DNA of 64,000 nt, from positions 62,001-126,000 of the forward strand of contig NZ_BBWK01000014.1 of assembly GCF_001463765.1 (NCBI RefSeq), written 5' to 3'. Each line of letters begins with the position of its first letter. Positions within the stretch are counted from its first letter, which is position 1. Of this stretch, positions 48,261-58,321 are shown one piece after another. The DNA comes from Aureimonas sp. AU4 (GTDB lineage: Bacteria; Pseudomonadota; Alphaproteobacteria; Rhizobiales; Rhizobiaceae). A model generated the notes under the pieces. That model searched no databases and was not told where the DNA came from. It was given only the letters and a program-made list of their open reading frames with translations. A program made the translations under genes and the position numbers.

Positions 48261-50246
48261 CTACTGCGTCACCGCGCGCACGTTGGAGGCGACCTCGCTC
48301 AAGGAGACCATGCCCTTGGTCATCACTCGGTCGGCCCCTTCGAGGCGGGTGCGCTCCTCCTGCGTCAGGCTGCGGGCCGACAGGACGATCACGGGAATGT
48401 CGCGGTCCCTGGGCCGGCTGCGCAGCGCGTCGAGGAAGCTGAAGCCGTCCATGACCGGCATGGTGAGGTCGAGCAGGATGACGCGGGGCCGCGCGGCCTC
48501 GACGCGGTCCAGCGCCTCGCGGCCGTTGCCGGCCTCCGACACGCTCCACCCGTCGCGCTCCAGCGCGTGGCGCAGCCGATCGCGCGCGTCCTCGTCGTCG
48601 TCCACCACCAGGACGTCGCCCGCCTCCTCGCGGAACCGGTCCATGACGAGCCGGAAGCTCTCCCACTGCACGGGCTTGGCGACGTAGTCCGAGGCGCCGA
48701 GCGAGGAGGCGAGCGCCCGCTCGCTGACGAAGGTCACCATGATCACCGGGATCTCGGCGAGCTCGGGATCGGCCTTCAGGCGCGCGAGCACGGTCCAGCC
48801 GTCCATGCCCGGCATCATGACGTCGAGGAGGATGGCGCGCGGGCGCATCTCCTTGGCCATGGCCAGGCCCGTCTGGCCGTCCGGCGCGGTGATGGCGGCA
48901 AAGCCCTCGCGCGCCAGGAAGCGCGTCATCAGCTCGCGCTGGGCCGTGTCGTCGTCGATCACGAGAACCGTGTGGCGCCCGGCCGTGTCGGTGCCCTGCG
49001 GCAGCTGGGCGGGGCCGGGGGCCGCGTCCGGTTCGGCGGCATCGGGCAGCCGCGCCGGAACGGTGAGGCGGAACGTGCTGCCCTCGCCGGGGCGGCTCTC
49101 CACCGACACGCCGCCGCCCAGCATCTCGCTGAAGGCCTTGGTGAGCGACAGGCCGAGGCCCGTTCCCCCGAAGCGGCGCGTGGTGGAGGCGTCGGCCTGG
49201 GCGAAGCGCTGGAAAAGGCGCTCCAGCTGCTCGGGCGTCATGCCGATGCCGGTGTCGCAGACCGAGAAGACCAGCGTGTCGCCGCGGCGCTCGGCGCGCA
49301 GCGTGATCGTGCCCCCTTGCGTGAACTTGGCGGCGTTGCTGAGGAGGTTGAGGAGGATCTGGCGCAGCTTGGTGATGTCGCTGTGCATGGCGCCGACCTC
49401 GCCCTCGAACTCGACCTCCAGCCGGTTGTCCTTCTTCTCGGCGAGCGCCCGGGCGGTCGCGGCGACGTCGGCGACGATCTCTGCGACGTCGAAGGTCTCG
49501 GCATAGAGGTCCATCTTGCCGCTCTCGACCTTGGACAGGTCGAGAACGTCGTTGATGAGGCCGAGGAGATGGCGGGCGTTGCTCTCGATCTTGCGGATGT
49601 CGCGCACGAGGTCGCCGGCCACCGCGCCCTCCTCGGCCTCCTCGATCAGCATCTCGCTGTAGCCGATGATGGCCGAGAGGGGCGTGCGCAACTCGTGGCT
49701 CATGTTGGCCAGGAACTGCGACTTGGCGAGGTTCGCCTCCTCGGCGGCCTGCAGCGCCTCCATCTTGGCGCGCTCGGCCAGGATCTGGGAGGTCGTCTCG
49801 TTGCAGGCGCAGAAGAGACCGTCGATGCTTCCGTCCTCGCCGTAGACCGGCGTGTAGGAGAAGGCGAAATGCGCCTCCTCGACGTGGCCGTTGCGCTCGA
49901 CCTGCAGGGCGATGTCGTCGAAGTGGACGGATTCGCCCTCGTGGACACGGGCCACGAGCGGGCCGATCTCGTCCCAGATCTCGCTCCAGGTTTCCCGGAA
50001 GCGCTGCCCGAAGGCGGCCGGGTGCTTGCTCTGGAGAAGCGCGATGTAGGGATCGTTGTACAGCATGATCCCGTCCTCGCCCCAGGCGAGGAACATGGGC
50101 TGGCGCGAGGCGAGCATCAGCGAGACCATGGTCTTAAGCGCGCGCGGCCAGCCCGATGGCGGACCCAGCGGCGTCGCCGCCCAGTCGGCCGCCCGCATGC
50201 GGCGGGCCATCTCGCCCTCGCCGCTCAGAAACCGCGCGCTCGTCAT
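48261..50246 (-). CDS. Hybrid histidine kinase with two receiver domains
   Basis: A 661-residue soluble kinase. A PAS-type sensor (about 20-140, WGEDGIMLYNDPYIALLQSK) is followed by HisKA with the phospho-acceptor His in SQFLANMSHELRTPLSAIIG, and an HATPase domain (LNLLSNAAKFTQGGTITLRA, FGGTGLGLSLTKAF). Two receiver domains follow: HTVLVIDDDTAQRELMTRFL with Asp in RAILLDVMMPGMDG, and DVLVVDDDEDARDRLRHALE with Asp in VILLDLTMPVMDGF. The last lysine positions are KPVQW and TKGMVS. No membrane segment or output domain is present, so it should pass phosphate to a partner not encoded here. Start at ATG 50246, 9 bases after GGAG; ATG 50255 directly abuts that site. Confidence 0.94.
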   Translation of the reverse strand: MTSARFLSGEGEMARRMRAADWAATPLGPPSGWPRALKTMVSLMLASRQPMFLAWGEDGIMLYNDPYIALLQSKHPAAFGQRFRETWSEIWDEIGPLVARVHEGESVHFDDIALQVERNGHVEEAHFAFSYTPVYGEDGSIDGLFCACNETTSQILAERAKMEALQAAEEANLAKSQFLANMSHELRTPLSAIIGYSEMLIEEAEEGAVAGDLVRDIRKIESNARHLLGLINDVLDLSKVESGKMDLYAETFDVAEIVADVAATARALAEKKDNRLEVEFEGEVGAMHSDITKLRQILLNLLSNAAKFTQGGTITLRAERRGDTLVFSVCDTGIGMTPEQLERLFQRFAQADASTTRRFGGTGLGLSLTKAFSEMLGGGVSVESRPGEGSTFRLTVPARLPDAAEPDAAPGPAQLPQGTDTAGRHTVLVIDDDTAQRELMTRFLAREGFAAITAPDGQTGLAMAKEMRPRAILLDVMMPGMDGWTVLARLKADPELAEIPVIMVTFVSERALASSLGASDYVAKPVQWESFRLVMDRFREEAGDVLVVDDDEDARDRLRHALERDGWSVSEAGNGREALDRVEAARPRVILLDLTMPVMDGFSFLDALRSRPRDRDIPVIVLSARSLTQEERTRLEGADRVMTKGMVSLSEVASNVRAVTQ

Positions 50247-50339
50247 GACTGGCATCTCCCCGGAGCGGACGAGACGCCGACCGCGCCCGAACCGATCCAA
50301 GGTTGCGCGCACGAGCCCGCGATCAAGGGCGGGCGCGGA

Positions 50340-51689
50340 TCAGTCCTCGAAGGAGCGGCGGTCAATGCCGTGGCGCTGGAGCTTGTCGTAGAAGGTCTTG
50401 CGCGGCAGGCCGAGGGCCTCCAGCGAGGCGCGCACCTCGCCCCGGTGCCGGCGCAGCGTCTCGCGGATCGCCTCGCCCTCGAAGCGCTCGACCCGCTCGG
50501 CGAGCGAACCGCCCGCATCGCGGGTCGGCGCCTCGGCGGGCTCGTCCTCCTCGCTCAGGCCGAGCGCCACGCGCTCGGCATAGTGCGAGAGCTCGCGCAC
50601 GTTGCCGGGCCAGTCGTGCTCAGACAAGGTCCGCCGCACCGCCGCGCCGATCTCGGGCAGGGGCCGGCCGAAGCGCCGCGCGGCGCGCCCGAGGAAGTGG
50701 TGGAAGAGGAGGGGGACGTCCTCGCGCCGCTCGCGCAAGGGCGGGATCCGAAGCGTCACCACGTTCAGCCGGTAGAAGAGATCCTCACGAAAGGCGCCGC
50801 GCCGGGCGGGATCGCCGAGATCGACCTTGGCGGCGGCCACCACGCGAAGGTCCAACTCGCGCCGCTCGTTGGTGCCGAGCGGCTCGACGCTGCGCGTCTC
50901 CAGAACCCGCAGGAGGCGGACCTGGAGCGCGGGGGGCATGGACTCGATCTCGTCCAGAAACAGCGTGCCCCCGCTCGCGTGCTCGATGCGCCCGACGCGC
51001 CGCCGGGCCGCGCCCGTGAAGGCGCCGGGCTCGTGGCCGAAGAGCTCGCTCTCGATCACGCTCTCGGGCAGCGCGCCGCAGTTGAGCGCCACGAAGGGGC
51101 GCGCGCGCCGCCGGCTCCAGGCGTGGAGCAGCGAGGCCACGACCTCCTTGCCCGATCCCGTCTCGCCCTCCACCAGGACGTCGACCTGCGTGTCGGCGAT
51201 CTGGCGCAGCGTGCGGCGCAGGCGCTGGATCACCGGCGTCTCGCCGATCAGCGGCAGGTCCTCGTCCACCGCCTCGGCGGCCTCGCGCAGCCGCCGGTTC
51301 TCTAGAACGAGACGACGCTTCTCGGCCGCGCGCCGCACGCTTTCCACCAGCCGGTCGGCGGCGAACGGCTTGGCGATGAAGTCGTAGGCCCCTTCCTTGA
51401 GGGCGCCGACCGCGAGCTCGACGTCGCCGTGGCCGGTGACGAGGATCACCGGCAGGTCGGGGTCGAGCGCGTGGAGGCGGCGAAACAGCGCCATGCCGTC
51501 GGTGCCGGGCATGCGGATGTCGGTGACGACCACCGCCGGCTCCGTGTCGGCGACCCGCTCCAGCGCCTCGGCGGCGGACGAGGCCCCCACGGCCTCCAGC
51601 CCGGCGAGGGCCAGGGTCTGGAGCGTGGCCGCGCGCAGGTGCGCCTCGTCGTCCACGAAGAGGATCCGGGGTTCGGCAGAATGGCTCAT
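50340..51689 (-). CDS. dctD: DctD, sigma-54-dependent C4-dicarboxylate response regulator
   Basis: NtrC-family activator of 449 residues. Receiver domain ([20 protein letters not shown], Asp in [13 protein letters not shown]). AAA+ domain with Walker A GETGSGKE, the sigma-54 contact loop GAFTGA intact, and Walker [12 protein letters not shown] Fis-type helix-turn-helix closes the protein ([20 protein letters not shown]). Coupled to dctB by a 4-base overlap, with dctA divergent behind a sigma-54 promoter, which identifies it as DctD rather than another NtrC-type regulator. It should bind the upstream site at 53536 and activate dctA. Confidence 0.95.
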   Translation of the reverse strand: MSHSAEPRILFVDDEAHLRAATLQTLALAGLEAVGASSAAEALERVADTEPAVVVTDIRMPGTDGMALFRRLHALDPDLPVILVTGHGDVELAVGALKEGAYDFIAKPFAADRLVESVRRAAEKRRLVLENRRLREAAEAVDEDLPLIGETPVIQRLRRTLRQIADTQVDVLVEGETGSGKEVVASLLHAWSRRRARPFVALNCGALPESVIESELFGHEPGAFTGAARRRVGRIEHASGGTLFLDEIESMPPALQVRLLRVLETRSVEPLGTNERRELDLRVVAAAKVDLGDPARRGAFREDLFYRLNVVTLRIPPLRERREDVPLLFHHFLGRAARRFGRPLPEIGAAVRRTLSEHDWPGNVRELSHYAERVALGLSEEDEPAEAPTRDAGGSLAERVERFEGEAIRETLRRHRGEVRASLEALGLPRKTFYDKLQRHGIDRRSFED

Positions 51690-53533
51690 CGGTTTTCCGC
51701 CCGCGGCAGATCGATCAGGAAGGAGGCGCCGCCGCCCGGCGCAGGACCGGCCGACAGGCGGCCGCCGAACTCGGAGACGATGTCCTGCGAGATCACGAGG
51801 CCGAGGCCCAGCCCGTCGGGCTTGGTGGTGGAGAAGGGCGTGAAAAGGCGCTCCATCTGCTCCGGCGAGAGGCCCGGCCCGTTATCCGTGACCGCGAGGC
51901 GCACCCGGCCCTCGCCACGTTCGAGCGTGATCGCAATGCGCGGCGCGGGATGTCCGCGCAGCGCGTCCATCGCGTTGCGCAGGAGGTTGACCAGAACCTG
52001 CTCGAGCCGCAGCCGGTCGGCCTCGACCGCGAACGAGCCCCCCGCGTCCGGCAATGCGACGGCGATGCCCTGCTCGGCGAGCCGCGTCGAGAGCATAAGC
52101 ATCGCCCCGTCCAGCGCCTCTCGCAGCTCGACCCGCGCACGCCCGCCGGCCGGGCGCCGCGCGATCGAGCGCAGCGTCCCCGTGATCGAGCCGACGCGCT
52201 CCGTCAGCCCGACGATGTGCGAAAGGTTCTCGCGTGCGGCCTCCTCTTGCGCGCGCTCCAGGAAGCGGCCGGCGTTTTCGGCATAGGTGCGGATCGCGGC
52301 GAGCGGCTGGTTGATCTCGTGCGCGACGCCCGCCGTGATCTGGCCGAGCGTCGCCAGGCGGTTGGCCTGCGCGAGGTCGTCGCGCAGGCGGATGATGCGG
52401 TTCTGCGCCTCGGCGCGCTCGGCCATCTCGCGCTCCAGCCGTCCGTTGGCGCGGGTCAGCTCGACGGTGCGCTCGGCGACCGCCTCCTCCAGCGCCTGCG
52501 CGGTGCGGGCGAGCGCGTCGCGCTTCTCCTGCTCGCGTCGCCGGCGCCGGGCGAGGAGAAAGGCGGCGAGCGCCAGGAGGAGCAGCGTCAGCGCGGCGAC
52601 GAGACGCGCGGGAATGCCCGCCGCGCGCCGTGCCCCGTCGACCGGCGAGAGGATGTGCAGGCGCCAGCCCTCCGGCCCGTCGGCGAGCGGGGCGACGGTC
52701 TCGACGAACCGCCCGGCCTCGCGGCCGCTGGAAAGGCGCCATTGGCCGTCCTCCAGCTGCCGCGCGCCGGGAAGGGGGGTGAGGTCGGCGTCGGGCGACT
52801 GCAGGTCGAGGCGGGCCTTGGCGATGTCGCCGACCGAGAGGGGGGCGACCGCGTGGAAGCGCCAGTCCGGCACGCCCGTCGCCAGGACCACCCCTTGCGC
52901 GTCGGTCACGAAGGTCGGGCGTCCCGTGCCGGCCCAAGCCCGCTCCACGGCGCCGAGCTCGACCTTCGCCACCACCACGCCGAGCGGCGCGCCGCCCTCG
53001 TCGACGCGTTGCGACAGGTAGATGCCCGGCCGCCCGCTGACCGTGCCGAGCGCGTATTGCTGGGCCGAGCCGCCGGCCATCGCCTGCGCGTAGTAGCGGC
53101 GGAAGCGGTAGTCCGATCCCACGAAGCTGTCGGGCTCGCGGTAGTTGCTGGCGGCCACCGCCCGGCCGTCCTTGTCCAGGAGGTAGATGACCTGCGCCCG
53201 CGTCTGCCCGGCGAGAAGCCGCAGCTTCTCGTTCACGGCCGAGAGGTTGGCGGCGAGCGGCAGGCGCAGACTGGCACGAATGCTGCCTTCCTGCGCGAGC
53301 ACGACCGGCACGGTGCGCTGGCGGTCGATCTCGGCGAGCAGCGCGGCGGAGGCGAGCGGCCAAGCGGCCTGGCCCTCCGCGGCCACCGCCGCCACGGCGC
53401 GGCGCTCGGCCAGGCGCCCCGCGCCCTCGGTCAGAAGGCCTCCGAGCGCGAGGAGGATCGCTAGCGCCGCGATCCGCTGGGGCGAGGGCCAGGGCCGGGA
53501 AGCGGGCGCCGGCGGCGGGACGGGACGGTTCAT
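51686..53533 (-). CDS. dctB: DctB, C4-dicarboxylate sensor kinase
   Basis: Membrane histidine kinase of 615 residues. TM1 is at about 20-38, a periplasmic double-PDC sensor spans about 45-290 ([20 protein letters not shown] and [20 protein letters not shown] are typical DctB segments), and TM2 is at about 300-322. A coiled coil follows, then HisKA with [20 protein letters not shown] and HATPase with [11 protein letters not shown] and [10 protein letters not shown]. It senses succinate, fumarate or malate and phosphorylates DctD. Start at ATG 53533, chosen because upstream sequence is the dctA regulatory region. Confidence 0.95.
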   Translation of the reverse strand: MNRPVPPPAPASRPWPSPQRIAALAILLALGGLLTEGAGRLAERRAVAAVAAEGQAAWPLASAALLAEIDRQRTVPVVLAQEGSIRASLRLPLAANLSAVNEKLRLLAGQTRAQVIYLLDKDGRAVAASNYREPDSFVGSDYRFRRYYAQAMAGGSAQQYALGTVSGRPGIYLSQRVDEGGAPLGVVVAKVELGAVERAWAGTGRPTFVTDAQGVVLATGVPDWRFHAVAPLSVGDIAKARLDLQSPDADLTPLPGARQLEDGQWRLSSGREAGRFVETVAPLADGPEGWRLHILSPVDGARRAAGIPARLVAALTLLLLALAAFLLARRRRREQEKRDALARTAQALEEAVAERTVELTRANGRLEREMAERAEAQNRIIRLRDDLAQANRLATLGQITAGVAHEINQPLAAIRTYAENAGRFLERAQEEAARENLSHIVGLTERVGSITGTLRSIARRPAGGRARVELREALDGAMLMLSTRLAEQGIAVALPDAGGSFAVEADRLRLEQVLVNLLRNAMDALRGHPAPRIAITLERGEGRVRLAVTDNGPGLSPEQMERLFTPFSTTKPDGLGLGLVISQDIVSEFGGRLSAGPAPGGGASFLIDLPRAENR

Positions 53534-53535
53534 CC

Positions 53536-53553
53536 TGTGTGGATTATCGCACA
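53536..53553. promoter_or_regulatory. DctD-type upstream activator site
   Basis: TGTGTGGATTATCGCACA is an inverted repeat of the form TGTGyG-N6-CGCACA, similar to DctD sites of rhizobial dctA promoters. It lies about 120 bases upstream of the sigma-54 promoter and just before the dctB start, a usual place for an enhancer. A weaker related sequence may lie near 53568-53590. Confidence 0.6.
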
Positions 53554-53658
53554 AGGTCGGAGCCTGTCGAGCGGATCGCCGCACGCGCCGGGGCGCGAAA
53601 GCGGCACAACCCCGTCCCGAGCCCCGGCGTTCCGGCATATCTGCCCTGCGGGAACCAA

Positions 53659-53675
53659 CTGGCACGCGGCTTGCA
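53659..53675 (+). promoter_or_regulatory. Sigma-54 promoter of dctA
   Basis: CTGGCACG-N4-TTGCA is an exact match to the -24/-12 consensus, with the GG at 53661-53662 and the GC at 53673-53674. It stands 85 bases before the dctA start. Together with the adjacent dctD gene and the upstream inverted repeat it indicates RpoN/DctD control. Confidence 0.93.
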
Positions 53676-53759
53676 AGATGATCACCGGAGCCTTTGTCCG
53701 CCTCGCCGGACGGCTCCCGCCGGCCTGCCGGCCCCAAAAACCGCAAAGGGAGGAAGACC

Positions 53760-55103
53760 ATGGCCGCCAGCATGCCCGTCCACGCCGCCGAGCCGCCCCG
53801 GCGCAAGCCGCTCTACGCCCAGCTCTACGTTCAGGTTCTCGTCGCGATCGCCATCGGCGTCGCGCTCGGCCACTACTACCCCGCCTATGGCGAGGCGATG
53901 AAGCCGCTCGGCGACGCCTTCATCAAGCTCGTCAAGATGATCATCGCCCCGGTCATCTTCCTGACCATCGTCACCGGCATCGCCGGCATGAGCGACCTGA
54001 AGAAGGTCGGTCGCGTCGCGGGCAAGGCGATGATCTACTTCCTGACCTTCTCGACGCTGGCGCTGATCATCGGCCTCGTGGTGGCCAACGTCGTGCATCC
54101 GGGCTCCGGCCTCAACATCGACCCCGCCACGCTCGATACCAAGGCGGTCGCCGACTACGCGGCCAAGGCGCACGACCAGACGCTGGTCGGCTTCCTCCAG
54201 AACATCATCCCGACCACGATCGTCAGCGCCTTCGCGTCCGGCGACATCCTCCAGGTCCTGTTCTTCTCGGTGCTCTTCGGCATCGCGCTCGGCATGGTGG
54301 GCGAGCGGGGCCAGCCGGTCCTCTCCTTCCTGCAGGCGCTGTCGGCGCCGATGTTCCGCCTCGTCGCCATCCTCATGAAGGCGGCCCCGGTCGGCGCCTT
54401 CGGCGCCATGGCCTTCACGATCGGCAAGTACGGCGTCGGCTCGATCGCCAACCTCGCCATGCTGGTCGGCACCTTCTACCTGACCTCGCTGCTTTTCGTG
54501 GTGGTCGTGCTCGGCGCGGTCTGCCGCTACAACGGCTTCTCGATCTTCGCCCTCATCCGCTACATCAAGGAGGAACTCCTCCTGGTGCTCGGCACCTCGT
54601 CGTCGGAGGCCGCCCTGCCGACGCTGATGGAGAAGATGGAGCGCGCCGGCGCCAAGAAGTCGGTGGTCGGCCTCGTGATCCCGACCGGCTACTCGTTCAA
54701 CCTCGACGGCACCAACATCTACATGACGCTGGCCGCGCTGTTCATCGCGCAGGCCACCAACACCGACCTCACCTGGGGCCAGCAGATCCTGCTCCTGCTC
54801 GTCGCCATGCTCTCGTCCAAGGGCGCGGCGGGCATCACGGGCGCGGGATTCATCACGCTGGCCGCGACGCTCTCGGTGGTGCCGACGGTGCCGGTCGCCG
54901 GCATGGCGCTGATTCTGGGCGTCGACCGTTTCATGTCGGAGTGCCGCGCGCTGACCAACCTCGTCGGCAACGCGGTGGCGACGCTGGTGGTGGCGCGCTG
55001 GGAGGGCGAACTCGATACCGACCGCCTGCACGCGGCCCTGAACGGCCACGGCCCGGCGCCGGAATACGAGGCGCACGCGGTGCGTCCCGTTCCGGCCGAG
55101 TAG
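53760..55103 (+). CDS. dctA: DctA, C4-dicarboxylate:cation symporter
   Basis: Inner-membrane importer of succinate, fumarate and malate, 447 residues, the standard DctA size. Typical segments are [40 protein letters not shown], the serine-rich re-entrant loop [20 protein letters not shown], the substrate-binding [20 protein letters not shown], and [20 protein letters not shown]. The ribosome site AGGGAGGAAG precedes ATG 53760. It is transcribed from the sigma-54 promoter at 53659 and ends before a strong terminator. Confidence 0.97.
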   Translation: MAASMPVHAAEPPRRKPLYAQLYVQVLVAIAIGVALGHYYPAYGEAMKPLGDAFIKLVKMIIAPVIFLTIVTGIAGMSDLKKVGRVAGKAMIYFLTFSTLALIIGLVVANVVHPGSGLNIDPATLDTKAVADYAAKAHDQTLVGFLQNIIPTTIVSAFASGDILQVLFFSVLFGIALGMVGERGQPVLSFLQALSAPMFRLVAILMKAAPVGAFGAMAFTIGKYGVGSIANLAMLVGTFYLTSLLFVVVVLGAVCRYNGFSIFALIRYIKEELLLVLGTSSSEAALPTLMEKMERAGAKKSVVGLVIPTGYSFNLDGTNIYMTLAALFIAQATNTDLTWGQQILLLLVAMLSSKGAAGITGAGFITLAATLSVVPTVPVAGMALILGVDRFMSECRALTNLVGNAVATLVVARWEGELDTDRLHAALNGHGPAPEYEAHAVRPVPAE

Positions 55104-55131
55104 GGCCGCCCCTCGACAGGACAGGACAGGA

Positions 55132-55159
55132 AAGGCCGGGCCTCGGTGCCCGGCCTTTT
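55132..55159. terminator. Rho-independent terminator after dctA
   Basis: AAGGCCGGGC (55132-55141) and GCCCGGCCTT (55148-55157) form a perfect 10-base stem with a 6-base loop, followed by TTC on the plus strand. It lies between the convergent dctA and LysR-type genes and could serve both directions, since AA precedes it on the other side. Confidence 0.85.
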
Positions 55160-55168
55160 CGTGTCCGC

Positions 55169-56071
55169 TCAAGGCCCGTCTGGCTGCGGCTCCTCGCCCT
55201 CGATCAGCGCGCGGCGCTCGGCCATCGCGGCTGCCAGGTCGTCGAGAAGCGCGCGCACGCGCGGCGCGCGGCGCAGGTCCGCATGGGTCAGGAGCCAGAG
55301 GTCGGTCGCAAAATCGGGCTCCGGCGCGCCGAGGCGCCTGAGACCCGGCCGCGCGTCGGCGACGAAGCAGGGAAGGTGGCCGACGCCGAGCCCCGCCTCC
55401 ACCGCCGCCGCCAGCGCCAGCACCGAGTCGACGCGGTAGACGAGCTGCGCTTCCGGCACCCGCTCCACCGCCTGGCGCACCACCTTCAGCGCGCCCATCG
55501 TCTCGCCGAGCGCCACCCAGTCGCCCTCAGTGCCGCCATCGCCACCCCGCGCGCCGTAGAGCGCCCAGGCGATGCGCGCCGCCTTGCGCCCCACCAGCGT
55601 GTCGGGGGGCCGGTCGGTCGCGCGCACCGCCACGTCCGCGTCGCGCCGCGACAGGTTCAGCGCCTGGTTGGCGATCAGGACGTCGAGGCGGATGCGCGGA
55701 TGGCGCCGGCGAAAGCCCGCGAAGGCTGGCGTCAGGAGGTGAAGCAGCAGGGAGTCGTTGGTGGTGACGCGGATCTCGCCCTCGAGCCCCGGCTCGGCAC
55801 CCGCCATGCGCAGGGAGGCCGCGTCGATCTCCTCGCCGAGCCGCAGCGCCAGCGCGGTGATCTGCGCGCCCGCCGCGGTCGGGACGAGGCGCTGCCGGTC
55901 GCGCTCGAAGAAGGTGAGGCCGGTCGCCGTCTCGGCCTGCCGCAGCCGCCGGAACACGGTGGAATGGTCGAGCCGCAGCGCGCGCCCCGCGCCCGGCAGC
56001 GTGCCCTGCGTCGCGACCGCCCGGATCAGGCGCAGATCGTCCCAGGACAGGCTGTCGATCGGACTGGACAT
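55169..56071 (-). CDS. LysR-family regulator, divergent from a quinone-detoxification pair
   Basis: A 300-residue LysR-type regulator. Winged helix-turn-helix at about 8-65 (LRLIRAVATQGTLPGAGRAL, then STVFRRLRQAETATGLTFFE). The co-inducer domain from about 90 begins EGEIRVTTNDSLLLHLLTPA. Start at ATG 56071 behind AAGGGG; a start at 56101 is less likely. It is divergent from the dioxygenase gene at 56213 across a 141-base region with an ATTGC-N6-GCAAT repeat, the usual layout for a LysR protein controlling its neighbour. Confidence 0.92.
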   Translation of the reverse strand: MSSPIDSLSWDDLRLIRAVATQGTLPGAGRALRLDHSTVFRRLRQAETATGLTFFERDRQRLVPTAAGAQITALALRLGEEIDAASLRMAGAEPGLEGEIRVTTNDSLLLHLLTPAFAGFRRRHPRIRLDVLIANQALNLSRRDADVAVRATDRPPDTLVGRKAARIAWALYGARGGDGGTEGDWVALGETMGALKVVRQAVERVPEAQLVYRVDSVLALAAAVEAGLGVGHLPCFVADARPGLRRLGAPEPDFATDLWLLTHADLRRAPRVRALLDDLAAAMAERRALIEGEEPQPDGP

Positions 56072-56108
56072 GTCACCCCTTCCGGCTGCGTCGCCCGGCA
56101 ATCATGCC

Positions 56109-56124
56109 ATTGCAAAAACGCAAT
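56109..56124. promoter_or_regulatory. Candidate LysR operator
   Basis: ATTGC-AAAAAC-GCAAT is a perfect 5-base inverted repeat with a 6-base A-rich centre, matching the T-N11-A form of LysR boxes. It lies 38 bases upstream of the regulator start in the divergent intergenic region, about 90 bases before the dioxygenase start. Confidence 0.55.
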
Positions 56125-56212
56125 TCCTACCCTCATTCACAAGGTCGATCATTGCGCATAGCTTTCGGGTCAGGCGACGCCACCGAGCCTCGCACGACCA
56201 GGGAGAAGCGCC

Positions 56213-57163
56213 ATGTCCAAGGGCCTGCACCATGTCACCGCGATCGCCCGCTCGGCGGCGCGCAACGTCGACTTCTACACGCGCGTTCTTGGGCTGCGGC
56301 TCGTCAAGCGCACGGTGAACTTCGACGACCCGTCCACGCACCACCTCTACTACGGCGACGGCGCCGGCGCGCCGGGCACGGTGCTGACCTTCTTCCCATG
56401 GGAGAACGCCGCCCCCGGCCGGCTCGGCGTCGGCGAGACGCAGGAGACCGTGTTCCGCGTGCCGGAGGGCTCGATCGGCTACTGGACGCACCGCTTCCTG
56501 GAGAAGGGCGTCGAGCACCAAGCGATCGTGCGCCGCTTCGGAGAGACCGTTCTCTCGTTCCAGGACGGCGACGGGATGCGCATGGCGCTGGTGGCGGTGC
56601 CGGGCGCCGAACGGGAGACCGGCTGGAGCGACGGCGCGGTTCCGCCCGAGCACGCGATCCGCGGCTTCCACTCCGTCAGCCTCCTCCTGGAGGAAGTCGG
56701 GGCGACGGGGGCGATCCTCACCGACGTCTTCGGCTTCCGCGAGATCGGCCGCGAGGGCTCGACGACCCGCTTCGCCGTGCCGGACCTCGGCGTCGGCGGG
56801 GTGGTCGACATTCGCGCCGTCGGCGGCTTCCTGAAGCCTCGCCCGGGCGCGGGCAGCGTCCACCACATCGCCTTCCGCGCCGCCGACGACGCGGCGGAAG
56901 CCGCGATGGTGCAGCGCCTTGCCGAGAACCACGGCTTGACCACCACCGAGCAGAAGGACCGCAACTACTTCCGCTCGGTCTACTTCCGCGAGCCCGGCCA
57001 CGTCCTGTTCGAGATCGCGACCGACATCCCCGGCTTCGCGGTGGACGAACCGCTGGAAAGCCTCGGGACCAGCTTGAAGCTTCCCGCGCCCTACGAGGCG
57101 CACCGCGCCGCCATCGAGGCGGTGCTGCCGGACCTCGGGCTGGGCGAGCGCCGCGCCGCATAG
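56213..57163 (+). CDS. VOC-family ring-cleaving dioxygenase (MhqO-like)
   Basis: A 316-residue tandem vicinal-oxygen-chelate protein. The N-terminal module begins GLHHVTAIARSAARNVDFYT with the first metal His pair. The C-terminal module has GSVHHIAFRAADDAAEAAMV and the metal Glu in PGHVLFEIATDIPGF. The RLVKRTVNFDDPSTHHLYYG segment is typical of the hydroquinone-type dioxygenases MhqO/MhqE/LinE. It is followed by an MhqD-like esterase, the pairing seen in quinone-detoxification operons. The exact phenolic substrate cannot be inferred. Confidence 0.9.
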   Translation: MSKGLHHVTAIARSAARNVDFYTRVLGLRLVKRTVNFDDPSTHHLYYGDGAGAPGTVLTFFPWENAAPGRLGVGETQETVFRVPEGSIGYWTHRFLEKGVEHQAIVRRFGETVLSFQDGDGMRMALVAVPGAERETGWSDGAVPPEHAIRGFHSVSLLLEEVGATGAILTDVFGFREIGREGSTTRFAVPDLGVGGVVDIRAVGGFLKPRPGAGSVHHIAFRAADDAAEAAMVQRLAENHGLTTTEQKDRNYFRSVYFREPGHVLFEIATDIPGFAVDEPLESLGTSLKLPAPYEAHRAAIEAVLPDLGLGERRAA

Positions 57164-57227
57164 GATGCGATGACATCACCGGACGGGTCCGCCCGTCCGG
57201 TTCGCCTTTTCGAGACGGACGAAACCC

Positions 57228-57854
57228 ATGACCGAGCTCTCCCACATCCACCGCTTCCGCGCCGGCGCCGTGCCGCGCGCGCCGCTTCTGCTGCTACACG
57301 GGACGGGCGGCGACGAGACCGATCTTCTCGGGCTCGGCGAGATGGTCGCGCCGGGCGCGAGCCTCCTGTCGCCGCGCGGGCAGGTGCTGGAGAACGGCAT
57401 GCCGCGCTTCTTCCGCCGTCTGGCGGAGGGCGTCTTCGACGAGGCGGACGTGCGCCGGCGCGCAGGAGAGCTTGCCGCCTTCGTGGGCGAGGCGCGCCAG
57501 GCCTACGAGCTGGCGGCGCCGGTCGCACTCGGCTTCTCGAACGGCGCCAACATCGCGGCGGCCCTCCTGCTCCTCCATCCCGGCGTGCTTTCGGGCGCGG
57601 TGCTGATCCGCCCGATGGTGCCGTTGCGCGAGCCGCCCGCAGCCGATCTGCGGGATCTGCCGGTTCTCGTCCTGTCCGGCGCGATGGACCCGATCATGCC
57701 GGCTGGCGAGGGCGAGCGCCTAGCACGCCAGCTGGAGGTGGCGGGCGCACGCGTAGAGCATCGCACGGTTCCCGCCGGCCACGGCCTGACGCAGATCGAC
57801 GTCTCGGCGGCGCGCGACTTCCTCGCCGCGCTGCCGCAGCCCGCGGCGGCCTGA
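57228..57854 (+). CDS. MhqD-like carboxylesterase/hydrolase
   Basis: An alpha/beta hydrolase of 208 residues, phospholipase/carboxylesterase family. Oxyanion region LLLLHGTGGDETDLL, nucleophile Ser in VALGFSNGANIAAALLLLHP, catalytic Asp in LSGAMDPIMPAG, and His in PAGHGLTQ, so the triad is complete. It lies 64 bases after the ring-cleaving dioxygenase. In Bacillus MhqD accompanies MhqO, and the pair is linked to resistance to hydroquinones and diamide-like compounds. Confidence 0.9.
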   Translation: MTELSHIHRFRAGAVPRAPLLLLHGTGGDETDLLGLGEMVAPGASLLSPRGQVLENGMPRFFRRLAEGVFDEADVRRRAGELAAFVGEARQAYELAAPVALGFSNGANIAAALLLLHPGVLSGAVLIRPMVPLREPPAADLRDLPVLVLSGAMDPIMPAGEGERLARQLEVAGARVEHRTVPAGHGLTQIDVSAARDFLAALPQPAAA

Positions 57855-57966
57855 GACGAGTTTGCTCCGAACAGGGCCCTGCGCGCGACATCCGTTGCGC
57901 GCGGGGCCGCGGGGCCGGGCATCCCGTTTCTGGCGGGCGCGGGGCCGTGGCCTTAGGATCGCGTTC

Positions 57967-58170
57967 ATGACGTCGATCGACCCCGCCTCCGCCACGGATT
58001 CGCGCCGCCGCGTGCCCGGCTCGCGCCGCGAGACGCTGCGCCGCTGGCGCGACGGCGCGCTGACGCTCGCCGCCTTCGGCCTCGTCGCGGCCTTCGTCTT
58101 CGGCACGCTGCCCGCGACCCACCGCGAGGCCCCGCCCGCGCTTCTGGCGGACGCGGCGCTGACGCGCTGA
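57967..58170 (+). CDS. Small single-span membrane protein
   Basis: A 67-residue reading frame with a basic N-terminal part (SRRRVPGSRRETLRRWRDGA), one membrane helix (LTLAAFGLVAAFVFGTLP) and a short tail. The positive-inside pattern suggests N-in topology. I do not recognise a family. It sits alone between the esterase and the drug-exporter gene; coding is supported only by its membrane-protein-like composition. Confidence 0.5.
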   Translation: MTSIDPASATDSRRRVPGSRRETLRRWRDGALTLAAFGLVAAFVFGTLPATHREAPPALLADAALTR

Positions 58171-58321
58171 CGCAGGGCCGCTCTTCGGCCCTTTTCCCCG
58201 ACGCGGAAGCGCATTAGTTTGCGCCCCTGACGATCCCCGTCGTCCGGCACGCGGCCGGCGATGGCGACGCCTTTGCCGCGCGCCGCGATCTTCCGCGGCC
58301 CGATCGATCGGTTCCGCCCTC

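Noticed and set aside
48567-51305. A 912-residue plus-strand frame over the hybrid kinase and dctD
   Set aside because: Antisense to two unambiguous signalling genes; His/Arg/Gly-rich composition without domains.
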